This document shows positions 48,101 through 60,093 of a stretch of DNA of 64,000 bases, piece after piece. A model generated the notes under the pieces. The model made no database searches. It saw nothing but the letters and a program-made list of their open reading frames with translations, and was not told where the DNA came from. Numbering within the stretch: position 1 is the first letter of the stretch; the number at the start of each line of letters is the position of its first letter. Origin of the DNA: Saxidomus purpurata. Lineage: Eukaryota > Mollusca > Bivalvia > Venerida > Veneridae. Made by a program: the position numbers and the translations under genes. The stretch lies in NCBI GenBank assembly GCA_022818135.1, contig JAFMSR010000012.1:13285269-13349268 (forward strand), in the 5' to 3' direction.

Positions 48101-51100
48101 TACTATGCCCAGGAAAGAACTTAAAGCAACTCAGTTTTGTATAATCGATAATTATATATTAAGCAAACTTGTGTCAAGAAAACTTTACGGTCTTGGGCAT
48201 GCTTAAAATTTCAGGCCCTTTTCCCGTCTATTTAGATCTACTTCCGAGTTTGAGAAAAAAGTTTCCTTACATGGGACACCATTTTTTAAATAGTAACACA
48301 GATAGAAAAAAAACTTGGTGAAATCAAAGCCTTTTCAAACAATTTATTGTTTTTAGCGTAATGCGATGTCAAAATTATGCTTTTTACGTTTGTTTCATAT
48401 TATTCGTCCAGAAGTAAAGAGGCGTTTCAAGGGTAGTGATCATTGATGATAACACCTTATCTGAAGCAAATCTGTTGCCTCCGTTTTTGTCAAATTTTCC
48501 ATGTGTGGTTACGTAATTAACTAACCTTGAACACAACACAAGTTAGAAAGCTGACCAATAATTGCATATATTTTTGGTCAGCTTTCTAACGTGTTTTGTT
48601 TCAAGGTTGCAAGTTGCCATTTAATTTATATATATAAATATATTCAATTTCAAAAATGTTTCAGTATTATACACCACTTTCGCAATGGACTTTATAAATG
48701 ATTAGCGTAAATATCCATGCAGTTTAATAACATAACTCGTTAGGTTAATGCAATCAGAAATCAAGGATAGGGAACCGGACCAAGGGTTATTAGCTTAAAT
48801 AAACATTCGGTTTAAACTACCCAAACCGATAAGTTAATGCACCAAGAAATGGAGGATAGGAAACCGACTCAATGAATTATTAGCTTAAATATAGCAGTGC
48901 AATGCCAAACCGCCACCAAGAAATGGATAGGAAAAACCCTGAACCAATAAAATTAGCATAAATATCCATTGCAGTTTAAATTAACACGTAAGTTAATAAC
49001 CAAGAAATGGGTAACATAATCAAATAAGCATGAAACGCCACGTCTGAAAAATATACACACTTCTTCAGATTACAGATTTAAATGTGTGTAATCAAACATG
49101 CCATATCAAATGATCAGAATTTGCCATGCAAGTTCCATTCAAACTGGCATCTTTTTAGCTTCTGTCATGTTAGAGGTGTCTTGGTATTCTCCAGAACAGC
49201 AATTTGCAAGCCTTTTTCTTCGAAACCCAACTCCTTGAGTAAAATTTGATTTTAAAGTACCAAACAACTTTTCTTTCTTATAATGAGACAAAAGTTCAAA
49301 GAGAAAACTGATCTACCTATAGATACATATGTTAAGTCCATTGCAAATTTTCATCTGATTTCAGCTGCTGAACACGGATCACTGATAAACGTGAAGTGAG
49401 TTGACACATTACTTCTGTATTTACTTTACATATCGACATATGATGTTGCTCTGATAATAAATATAACGAATAGTTTCATTATCAATTTCTTTGTACTGAT
49501 ACATGTATTCGATATAGTTTTGATAGCAAATACTTAAAGATATATTATCTTTCAAATTGTGAATGCTTAAAACAGCATTATATGCATGTATTTGCTCTTA
49601 TTTTTCAGATACAAATGGAAATGAACAACATGAAATAGGCGCATTGGCATTCAATGCCAGCAAGACTGGCAGCACATTTAGTTTAATTAAAGCTGTTATA
49701 CAGACTTTTAGTGAAATTCAGTAATACACATTTTTCTTAGTGTATAGACCGGTGCTGAATGTCATTCTTAGATGATGGTGGTCACTTTAAAGAGATATTA
49801 TCATTTTGACAGTCTTTACTAAGGCCAATTCTACATATTCGCTACTTTTTGACGAAACAGTAGCTTACCCAAGTTGATCACCCAGCTTCCCTCCCCCCTC
49901 TTCCTCACACACACAAATAATTATGGGGCAAAACAAAACGAAAGAATGCCCTCAGTATAAGTTGAATATTTCAAATTCAGCGATATTGGTAAATCTGTAT
50001 ACATGTACTGTGAATGCAGGTGTTGGTTAAGAAATCCCATTCTGCAAAGTCTTTCCTGATAACTCTGAGAATGCCAAACAGGCAAAAAATGCTATGTACG
50101 AACTCAACAGAACTCAATACCACCATTGGCAACAATATATTACACCAACAGAACGACAAAAGAATGACTAAAGCGACCATTTGTTCAAAATCTGCCAATG
50201 ATTCACTCCCTGAGGTGTTGAAGAACGGATACTTAAACTTTTAACGAAAAAAGGAGCAAATCGGAGAAAACACAAACAGTTTTTGCAAATAGTTCTAAGT
50301 TCTTTAAGAACTAAATGTTTTTAACACATATTCTTGTAAGAGTTAAGATTTGAGACAAAATACAACTCTGTATTCCTGTCTAATGAACCACCTGATACAG
50401 AATGTAACCAGTGTCGGTGTTCATAGATCTTAGTGCATCTAACGGCTACCAACGCCAAAACGCCTTTCAACTAGGAAGTGTGATTAATGGTTCATCGTCC
50501 CTGCCGTGCTTTACTATTTGGCTCTATGCTTTTGCATTTTGATATGAAATTTATGACATTGCACAAACATTGAAATTACATGCAGGTTTAGTTGGTTTTT
50601 CAATACTATGTCCACCCGAAGGCTAATTTAGAAATGGTAAAGTTTAGATTGCACTGCTCAGCCATATATCATTCCATAAATCATAATGTTTGAGTCGTTT
50701 ATGAATATTGATTTAGCTTTATCTATAAATCACCCTTTTCTGAAATATTCAATAACCACAGCGTTTAAAATGTGGAAATTGTCGCGCACTGATACCGGAT
50801 ACTTGCAATTTACCACAAAGAGAGGTGCTTAATTTCTTCTGAAGGACGTACTTTGGTGCACAGCGAGAGAAAAAGAGCCGTACTTGTTAGTGACAAGATT
50901 ATTACATATACATAGTAAGATAGTAACCGCTATCAAGCTGTTTGTTTTTCTGATTGCTACTTACATGAGTAAGTGGGGTTATATATATGATACTTAGATA
51001 ATACTTCGCGGCTATCGAAGGGGTGAGGATTATTATTGTGGTTGAAGTAATAAGAGATATAATCGTGTTCATGAACAGTGGATTAGATAACCGCGCTGAT

Positions 51101-54100
51101 ACATCAGTGTGAACTGGGCCGCAATTATCTTGATAATGAATAATGTGATTGGCAGAAATTTGCCTTTAAGCATAACTCACGCAGAGAAATCACTTATCGT
51201 ATAAGTGTTTTATATGTATACTATTCTTTCTTATTTTACATAGCACGAACTAACCAAATGCACATACAAATGAATGAGCAATGAGCGATACGTGGTAATA
51301 CCTTTATAATATATTATTTTTGTGACAATATTTGAGTAGGTAGGCCTATCACACAAATACGAATAAGTGCTATTAAAAGGGAAAAGGAAATGCGTAGAAA
51401 GACGCGGCGTCAAACAATCTTTTACAAATAAAAAAGAAAGATACATTTATTTATATATAACTTTGAGTATAATCCAGGGTGAAATTATTCTTTATTTACA
51501 CAGAACCAAATACTCTTTTTTAGATATAAGGGTATAGTCTCTTTCTGTGAGCATTTTAAATAGCGAAGTGGTTTGCGACGTTGGGAGTTATATTTATAGC
51601 CCTTTATGGAAAATTACCTCTATCCAAATAACACATTATAAAAGCTGAAAAGTTTCTTAATTATTATAACTTATACACGGTATACTGAGTTCTCTATTGA
51701 AAAGTAACGATACCCTAGTGCAACCTCGCAAAAAAGACACAGTCTTAAAATATAAAGAAAGGTAGAGAAGAGAAAAAGTGAAACAAAAACAAAATACCCA
51801 AACACTTTGAAACAAGTCAAGCCTATAGAAGAGTCAAATCCCCCAACTACGACAGGCGGCAGCGGACAGGACAATGCACATACTGTAGTTGTTTTACGGT
51901 TTCTAAAGCTATTTCAAGAAAGTTTTCAGTTTTTGAAATAGCTCTATTCAGCTTCTCCATTCTGAAAAGTTTACGTGATCGTGTACTTTATTAAAACTAC
52001 AGAAGTAACATACCCTACTGTATTAGCATTTAGTCCAGGTTTTTTGTATATACTCTAAGAATAACAACTCTTTAAATTAAAATATTCCTTATACAATTTG
52101 AATAAATATATTATAGTAGTATGGTATAGATATGGATGGATAGTTTCTAAAGATGGACATTGTTCAACCTGGCGTGATTTTGGGTACAGAGTAAAGTACA
52201 ATAGTACACAATCTATACGAGTACATGAGTCTATCAACTTATTGTTGTTGAAAGATGTATGCCTATATATCACATCCTTCATTTATTATGCTATTTAAGC
52301 CTTTAAACCTGCCAATTACAAACAGTTCTATTAAATTGCAGTTCTGAGGCAGTTACGATGCAGTCAGCTTTGAAAAGTGTTGCTTTTATGTCGTAAATAT
52401 TTAACCTGCCGTACTGTTACCTTGTCCACTACATTTGCTCATAGTTGGGGGATCCTTTCCACAAAGTGTAAGTCTGCTTGTTTGTGAGTGAAGTGTTTGG
52501 TGGTGTTCATGGTTACTTTATGTATTTTGTATTTAAAAAAGCTATAGTTTATACCTTTCTCATAGTTGGCGATTTATTTGACAGGGAAATACTGGCTTTG
52601 CAGGTACCGTGCGTGATGTTGTTTGGAAATTATATCTGCATTCTCATTCTGCTTTCGAAGATTTAAATTAAGTTTTGAACTTTTGTAAGCCAGGGTGCAG
52701 CTATTAAAAATTTTAACCAGCTAATAAGCTAACTGTTGGTTGAATTTTAACTCAAATATCATTATTGGAGTGAAACAGCTAGTGGGCTATTTTCAAGTTT
52801 AATTTTAACAGCATTTGTTTTCATTTTCTCGAATACATGGAATAGATTTAACAAGTCCCTTTAAACATTGATATAAATGCCTAAAGGTGAATCGACTTTT
52901 AAGATTAACGTACGATCAAAGTTTCAAACAAACGTATCCTGGACACAACGTCCACCAAGAGAGCTGTTCACACGTAATCATAAGTAAAACAAAACCTGAT
53001 AAACCTCTTACAATGGTACGTTCAATTGTTTAAAACCTACATAGCTTTTAGTAAAACAATTATGGGAGTCCTACGCGCTACAATGATGTTCCGTTATACT
53101 TCGTGACTTATTAGTAATGAAATCTTCTTATACAGTGATTAAAAGTGCAGGGATATCACCCACTCAACAATTGTTTTACGCAATTGTATTTCAGTAAAAA
53201 AGTACAAATAAATTTAATAAACAAACCAATTATATATACTTATTAAGTGCTTTTAGTACGAGGGGATTGGTGTTATTTTTCACAATGCAGAATGCTCACA
53301 AACTTTATCCCATCCAAGATACTTAGGATATTTAAATGCTAACTTTCTAAACTGCACTTATCCGTCGTTCAATTCTTGCAGTCAGGTGGGCGTTCAGTGA
53401 AATTGACTGACTGAATAGCGATCAGTGAAGCCCGTGGTCAGCTATTCGTAGACTGCCGCATGATTGATCACAAAGGCAACTTAATATTTGTCGCCGGCAG
53501 ATAAAAATGTTAACTAACAGCACTTTACTACAAGAAGACATCCGCAAGAAAGTTACACTAAAATGAAAGAGCTGACTCTTTATACAGTGAATGTAAGCTA
53601 GAATTATCAGGAAACAAGTCGAATTAGCCCTCCAAAGTAGAGGAAAATTAGTTTCAAGAGACTGACTAGTCGAAAAGAATATGGAAACAACTACAAAGCT
53701 CTTTAAAGACACCGTGTTATTAAAAAAACTATCAGAGAGACAATTGCAACACTCTTCTTGAAAACATCAATTTCTCCCACAGTATTTAAAGTTTATATAA
53801 CACAATGTAACACAATACTTGAACAATGAAAGGAAAATGAATAGATGAAAATCATGCAGAATGGCATGAGTCAAACGAAAAAAACAGATTGTAAAATATT
53901 CAACAAACCTGGTAATGCCCTCATTTCTGCTTATCCGACCACGAGAAAAATTATACAAGTGAAAACTGATAGTTTAGCGGACCAGTTTTATATTTTTCAT
54001 GTCCAAGATGACACAAAAGCCGCACTCTAAGTGTTTTTCGTTTTCACAGAGTGTCCATAAGAGGTTTGTTGCACTTGTTTTAAGAAGGTTAAATCGGGAC

Positions 54101-57100
54101 TATTCTTGCGAATAAGTGACTGTGTCATATATCATTTGCAAAATTCCTTTCAGTTTTCACATTCAAATTCTTAATTGAAAATAGAAATTTATGTCACCGA
54201 TATAAGTCATTGAATAATCAGCCTCTTTGTATTCATTTACCCAGCAATATATTTTCTACCAAATGTTGCTAATTTCAAACAACTAAATAGTATTGTTTAT
54301 CACAGTGTCAAACATGTTTCCTAATATGTACATCGCGCTGTATAAATATATATATCTATCTACTACAGGTTTTGACAAAACAGAAGATGAAGTATACTTA
54401 ATTTAGCTTCGTAAAATGAAAACAATACCATTTCCAATTGTAGGTCTTATGAGCACAATTATGTATTTCATACGTTGACAAGTCTTATAAGCACGATTAT
54501 TTATAGTCTCATAAGCACGATTATTTATTGTCTTATAAAGACGATTATTGATAGTCTTATGAGCACGATTATTTATTGTCTTATAAAGACGATTATTTAT
54601 AGTTTCATAAGCACGATTATTTATAGTCTTATGAGCACGATTATTTATTGTCTTATAAAGACGATTATTTATAGTCTCATAAGCACGATTATTTATAGTC
54701 TCATAAGCACGATTATTTATTGTCTTATAAAGACGAATATTTATAGTCTTATGAGCACAATTATTTATTGTCTTATAAAGACGATTATTGATAGTCTTAT
54801 GAGCACGATTATTTATAGTCTTATAAAGACGATTATTTATAGTCTCATAAGCACGATTATTTATAGTCTCATAAGCACGATTATTTATTGTCTTATAAAG
54901 ACGATTATTTATAGTCTCATAAGCACGATTATTTATAGTCTTATAAGCACGATTATTTATAGTCTTATAAGCACGATTATTTATAGTCTTATAAGCACGA
55001 TTATTTATTTCATACGTTGACAAGTCTTATAAGTACGATTATGTTTAGTCTTATAAACTCGATTATTTATTACATACGTTGACGATGTTATAAGCACGAT
55101 CATTTATAGTCTTGTTAGCACGATTATTCATTTCATACATTGACATTGCCGCTTTAATACTTGAGTCACACGCTGTAAGTGGCTCTTGTAAGTTATTGCT
55201 GACGGGGGTTGTATGTATCATAATCAGCTGTTTGAAATTAGGTCAAGTCTTATGTCTTGTGAAGCTGACAATGGTAATCGAAATGAAAAACAAGTTCTTA
55301 AATAAAAAAAATACATGAAAGAATTACGCGATGAGTCATTGTTTTTCGCTTGACACTACAATTTTTCCATGTAATATTAAAGTCAGTCATGGCAATGCTG
55401 AGCAACCTTCACATTAAAACAGCCTAGATTGTAACCATTGTTTCTTGAAAACCGCAATAATATGTTGCTACGCACGCTTTCTGCTAATGGACATTATACA
55501 TTCTGACCCAGAGCAGGCATTTAAATATGTTTAACATTCACAATATGATATCACACATGAAACATATTTTTAACAAAATAGGAATTATAAATATATCGTG
55601 AAATCGTGTTTTACTTTCCTATTCACAAATTATACTCTCTTCACATTTAGATTTGACAGTTGTTCAAATGTAGATGCGTGTAAATTGCAAAATGTAGTTT
55701 TTATTCTCAGGCCTTTTTTAAAATATATTTGTTGAAGTATATATTAGCTGGTCATGTGCTGTGGCCACTTAACATAATTCCTTTTTGCCGTTCTCCAAAA
55801 ATATACGTATTGCAAAATAAATGACATTATGTGAAAGCGACAAGTCACCCTTTTCCTGCCAATCTATTCGTTAAATATAGCCAATCTCTTAACATAAAAC
55901 CAAGACGGACATATATACATAGAGACATACGTGGAGGCAGACAATGACACCATCATTTTAACCCCCCATCTAAGGCATTCGTTGTCATCGAAACACACAA
56001 TAAAACTTATATTTCGTAGTAATACCAGGAACGTAGAATATACATGATTCTAGGTTCCTGGGTATACCAAATGTTATTTATAACTCAAAGGCTGATGATT
56101 TATGGAAAACTGTGTTTATACTTTTTCTGTACGTGATGGTATATGACTCCAAAATAGGAAAGACATAGAATCTATACATTTGTTTTGATACAAATTCAAC
56201 GCGAGTAAATTTAGGCAAAGGATGCAAGTAGAGAGTCTGAATAAATGTTATCAGCTTTATTCGTTATTGTAAATTGCATAGTATCTGAATACAAACTTGT
56301 TGCATGGATTTTATTCAAATTTTAATCTAAGGCCGCCATTTTAAGTAAATTCAGCAAGGAAGTTAAACTCTCTAGATATTGTGTATTGTCTTGTCATATA
56401 TTTTTGCACTAAAAGCTGTGTCCACACTTCATAGAACTGTTTCATGCATAAACAATTATAATTTTAAGCACCTTTGATTTCTCTTTTTTTATAAGCTTAA
56501 CTTATTATTCTTTGCATCTTTCATCCGGTCCACACTATAACCATCGACACACTGCCTCCATAGAAATGAAGGATGCAGTTTCATCTGAGGTCCTCAATTC
56601 CACACATCTTTTCTTTCACTCGACAAAGGAGTGTGTACCATGTTTTGAAGTTTGCTCTGTTTAACCGCCAGGTCAGTAAAGTACATGTGCAAGGAGCACC
56701 CTGATTGTCTTGTTACGTGGTTAAAGAGTGGTTTGTCTTGTTAGGAGAGCACGCTATTCTGTCGAACTGGTACGTTGTTCTATCTGCCCCTACTGGTCTC
56801 CCCTCCTCTGGTACGCTGTTCTATCTGCCCGCTACTCGTCTCCCCTCCTCTGGTACGTTGTTCTATCTGCCCCCTACTGGTCTCCGCTCCTCTGAACTGG
56901 ATAACGTAAAGCTGTGAAAGAGAGACCATCTGTGTAAACAAGACAGCATTTCGCTTTCACAGAACAACACCTTGTATGAAAAGGACTACACTTTGACAGA
57001 AGACCACTAATATAACGGTCTGAAAAAAACGATACAGGTATTCTCTCTTATCAAGACCACGTGACGTTTTGGCAGGACCATACATCGCTTCGGCAGAACA

Positions 57101-60081
57101 CAATCCTTCCAGAACAAGATGGATTACATGTACACATCGACAAAACGAAACCGTTTGACAGAACTATATCCTCTCTTTTCAAGATGATATACCGGTTTGA
57201 TAAATCAAATCATATATGACATAATAACGTACCGGTATAGAAGAGATACACATAATCTCTGAACAAAACAAAAGTTCATAACTATTTAACGTACAAATTG
57301 TTTTTAGTTTTAGTTTAAAACATATTTTATTGCCAACATATTGTATTTACATAGTATTCACACTATACATATATGAATAGAAATAATAGATATATATGGC
57401 AAAAGGGTTGAGCCACAAGTTATAAGACAGGCTCTCCCCTTAATATCTTAATATCATGAATAGTCACAATGTCTGCACAGCACTATACACACTACAATAT
57501 ACTGGTTTGACAGGGAAAAAGAACTCTCCGAACAAAACCATATACAAAATTGACACAATACCCATCTTTATAACAATTGAACATAATAACACATCCTCTT
57601 TATAATATTACATTGATTAGACATACAATTTCTGTCTTAACATTTTAATCATCAACATCAGACAGCCAGGGTACTCCATAAATATGGGCATTGCATCTGT
57701 TGTGCTCCGTGCGTCGCACATACGATTCATAATTGCTTGGCTTCATCCCTATTAGTTACAATGTCTGCACAGTTTGCTTAGCTGACGTCTGCAGTCCTTA
57801 CCGATTTTTCTGTAAGAGTAAAGCTTTTATTATAATTGTTATCTACTTAGTGTTTGGTTCATCTTTCAGTACATGAATTGTAAAGGCGTCTGTAATGTTT
57901 CAGTTACAACTATGATCTCCATGTATCCGCTGTAACCACGGATCTGCTTTTGCCATGTCATGGTCATTCGTGTCACTATCAATGTATTTTACCGAACTAA
58001 ATCTTCTTTCTTCTGACATGCAAGGTGTCCGAATGGGTTTGTCTGGATTGTATAGTTCTTCGACACCTATCAACGGATTTCAAGTTATCCTAGAAAACAG
58101 CTGTGGCAAATATGCACAGCTTCTTGAAGTGACATTTATTCCACAACTTATAGCAGTTATATTTTTACAGGACCACAAGATCGTATATTAAATAGAATAA
58201 GCATCTTCAATTACCATCCAATTACTGCTAACATTTAATGGATAAAGCGTTTCGTTTATTAACTCTTCTGCTCTTCAAACACACTGTAAGAAGAACATGC
58301 AAAACAATATGAATTTAGGTTCGGCTTTTTTTGCAAGTATTTTATAAAAAAACAAGTCGCACAATTAAATGAATCACAATACTGTTACATGGAATCGAAC
58401 TTTCATCTTTTTATATTACATTGCACGAAGTCATTGAATGAAATAATACATGTACAAGAATACAATTACCTTTCATCCATTAACTGTAATATTTTTCTTC
58501 ATTTTTGTTGTCTTTTCCCCCAAAATCTCGCGCAAGGGTAAGTGGTGAAAACCCAGTCAACAACGAAATACTATAGTCTGCATGTGTTACCATTTACCAT
58601 GTAATCAAATAAAAACTTTTAGAATGATCGGCTGCTAATGCGTAAAGGGAGGTAAATCGTCAAAATACGGTTATAAATTTAAATGGGATTAACGTTTATG
58701 TTAAATATTCAACTATATAATGACGACTAGAAGTAAGGCAGATCTATGATTATAGAAAAACAAAACATTTTTGTAGCCTTACTGGCGCTCCCTCCTTTGG
58801 GTTTTTTATATTGTATACTTTTTTCTATTTAGCCTCTAACTACTACATAAACGGGTTGGTGATGGCACGCGTATCATCCTTCGAAGCACGAAATACATTT
58901 AGGACTGTTTAATACTCTTCGAAAAATGAATTTGACCAGAGTTATTAGTAAAATATATATCTGTTAACCAGTAACATTTTCTATTGAACACAGTTACAAC
59001 TTTTTGACTATCCTAGTTAAATAAATAGCTGCATGTTTTAAAGTGTTATCTTCATTTTTATCTGCTAACAAGATAAATTACTTGTCATATACATGCAGTT
59101 AATTCTTAATATCACTTGACCTCGATACAGTATTTTGACTCTTTTAGAACGGTAATATGACATTTAGAGATATTGCACTTTATTTTTGCTGACAGACAAG
59201 CCTTTAAACACTAAATGTCATTGACATTGTTATATGCATTTGTGACGAAAATGACAATCTAACAGGATAACGGACAATATTCTGTCAGAAAATTCGGTCC
59301 GACAACGAGTTCTATCCCACCTACGCTCGCAACGAATTTTTCCATATCGGTTTGAAATATTCCGAAACAGATAACAGATGTCCGTGACTTTACATACCCA
59401 AATTTGCTTTATCGTACTTGACCCAGCAATAAACATGCTGCAATATCAACTCTATTTTTATTTAAATCGGTACTACCAGCTTGTTCTATATATAGTGCTG
59501 ATAGCAGTAATTGAGTAAATTAGACTTAATTAGTATCAGTGAAGACTATAAATTGAACAAAACTAAACACTTAAGCTAAAAATAAATTCATATATGATCA
59601 GTGTTAATGCAAAAGCATGCACTGAGCCAGTACTATTACATTTGCTATGAAAGTGTATGGGTTAAAATCTAGATTGTTGATTGTTATTACCCTTTGAGTG
59701 AAAATGGCACATCTGTATTTTTGTAATTGTTCATTTTAGCCTAAAATAATAAAAGGCGTCACATTGTACATTTATTTATGTTTCTGATATTTCAAGAGGT
59801 GAGCTAATTCCGAAAAAAAGCCCCACAGAGCTGACTTCTGGATAAATAGTGGCCTCCCTAGCGATATGTTATCGAAATAGCTAGCTTTTATGTTTCGTTC
59901 ATATTTACGTAATATTGATCTCCTTTAAATGCAGTTAAATTTACGACACAAACGGTCGTTGACTCATTAATATAGCACTCCTGGTCATTGTTGTAGATGC
60001 AATACATCGGCTTAAAGCAATATACATATAATTTCTGAACCACTAACCTTCGTTGTCTGATACAGAAGAGTTATCGCTCAT
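39191..60081 (-). CDS. HNF4: Hepatocyte nuclear factor 4 nuclear receptor (NR2A), complete
   Basis: Nuclear receptor that binds DR1-type elements as a homodimer and controls gut, hepatopancreas and metabolic genes. Nine coding exons, all phase-consistent: 60048-60081 (ATG at 60081), 45951-45989, 44663-44828, 43780-43910, 42961-43076, 42456-42611, 41656-41896, 40989-41225 and 39191-39612 (TGA). Product 513 residues. DNA-binding domain about 55-130, with [16 protein letters not shown]-box CDGCKGFF, and [17 protein letters not shown]. Ligand-binding domain about 170-374, with [47 protein letters not shown] and AF-2 helix [11 protein letters not shown] long Ser/Pro-rich F domain ends in KQEVA, like the vertebrate KQEV. 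The first two exons are assigned by splice signals and phase only. Intron 1 is 14 kb. An adhesion-type GPCR lies upstream on the same strand. Confidence 0.95.
39840..40270. repeat. Tandem repeat of about 115 bp rich in AGGTCA (HNF4 intron)
   Basis: About four imperfect units with 'caaaactgta.acatg.ttcaaattt', 'ttgctttagctt.aaaa' and 'aggtcaaggtcaac'. At 39984-40001 there are three back-to-back AGGTCA half-sites. The repeat lies in the last HNF4 intron. Confidence 0.7.
40280..40850. repeat. Tandem repeat of about 180 bp (HNF4 intron)
   Basis: Three imperfect units share 'gaacagtcttgg.ac', 'ccaaatatctaagctctggg', 'ccttctggtttt' and 'agaagatttttaaag'. GC-rich sub-blocks such as GACCCCGGGGTC occur at the unit joins. 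Non-coding. Confidence 0.65.
42755..42850 (-). mobile_element. tRNA-derived SINE fragment (- strand)
   Basis: On the - strand a B-box GTTCGATCCCC occurs (+ strand GGGGATCGAAC at 42798-42808), followed by CACACCCTGAGCC and 'tgtccaggcaagac', a pattern seen in tRNA-derived SINEs of molluscs. It lies in an HNF4 intron; the tRNA 5' half is poorly preserved. Confidence 0.4.
46000..48500. other. HNF4 intron 1, proximal part
   Basis: No gene, RNA gene or clear repeat recognised. Short frames on both strands (for example 46478-46787 and 47870-48124) show no family features. Regulatory elements may be present but cannot be assigned from one sequence. Confidence 0.4.
48523..48608. mobile_element. Foldback element of 86 bp
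   Basis: AACCTTGAACACAACACAAG (48523-48542) followed by TTAGAAAGCTGACCA pairs with TGGTCAGCTTTCTAA and TGTTTTGTTTCAAGGTT on the other side, with a loop of about 16 bases. Almost the whole unit is stem. It lies in HNF4 intron 1. Confidence 0.65.
48700..49015. repeat. Degenerate tandem repeat of about 95 bp
   Basis: Three to four units share 'gttaatgca.ccaagaaatg', 'gaggataggaaaccgactca' and 'gaattattagcttaaatat'. Diverged and non-coding, in HNF4 intron 1. Confidence 0.65.
49016..54470. other. HNF4 intron 1, middle part
   Basis: AT-rich, with no exon-like frame joined to good splice sites and no clear transposon end found. Short open frames are scattered on both strands and unrelated to any family I know. 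Confidence 0.4.
54478..55135. repeat. 24-bp AT-rich minisatellite
   Basis: About 25 tandem units of 24 bp, of type TTATTTATAGTCTTATAAGC + ACGA. Two unit types alternate irregularly (AAGCACGA and AAAGACGA), with a further swap of TATAGTC and TATTGTC. Because 24 is a multiple of three, long frames stay open on both strands, but they are not genes. Located in HNF4 intron 1. Confidence 0.9.
55136..60047. other. HNF4 intron 1, distal part
   Basis: No exon or RNA gene seen. Contains a three-unit minisatellite at 56768-56893. Confidence 0.4.
56768..56893. repeat. 42-bp minisatellite, three units
   Basis: Three units of 41-42 bp starting GGTACGTTGTTCTATCTGCC and ending TCTCCCCTCCTCT. Short and only slightly diverged. 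Confidence 0.85.
60048..60081 (-). CDS. HNF4: HNF4 first coding exon (proposed)
   Basis: Reads [11 protein letters not shown] then a split codon G|AA at donor GTTAGTG. It joins in frame to the 39-bp exon at 45951-45989 (acceptor CTTTTAG, reading [13 protein letters not shown]), which joins in frame to the exon carrying DGEISLQSL. The support is exact phase at both joins and an acidic/serine-rich start like other HNF4 A/B domains. There is no conserved motif, so an alternative start elsewhere in intron 1 is possible. Confidence 0.65.
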
Positions 60082-60084
60082 TTT

Positions 60085-60093
60085 TGGACTTTG
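60085..60093 (-). promoter_or_regulatory. Candidate HNF4 response element at the HNF4 start codon
   Basis: On the - strand, TGACCAAAGTCCA ends three bases before the proposed ATG and contains CAAAGTCCA, the HNF4-specific binding motif. A second, partial relative (GTTTGGACT) lies about 50 bases further upstream. Position in the 5' UTR or core promoter would suit autoregulation, but no functional evidence is available. Confidence 0.4.

Noticed and set aside
54403..55023. Frames of 206 and 181 codons across the 24-bp repeat
   Set aside because: The unit length is a multiple of three, so both strands stay open; the sequence is a pure 8-residue repeat inside an HNF4 intron.
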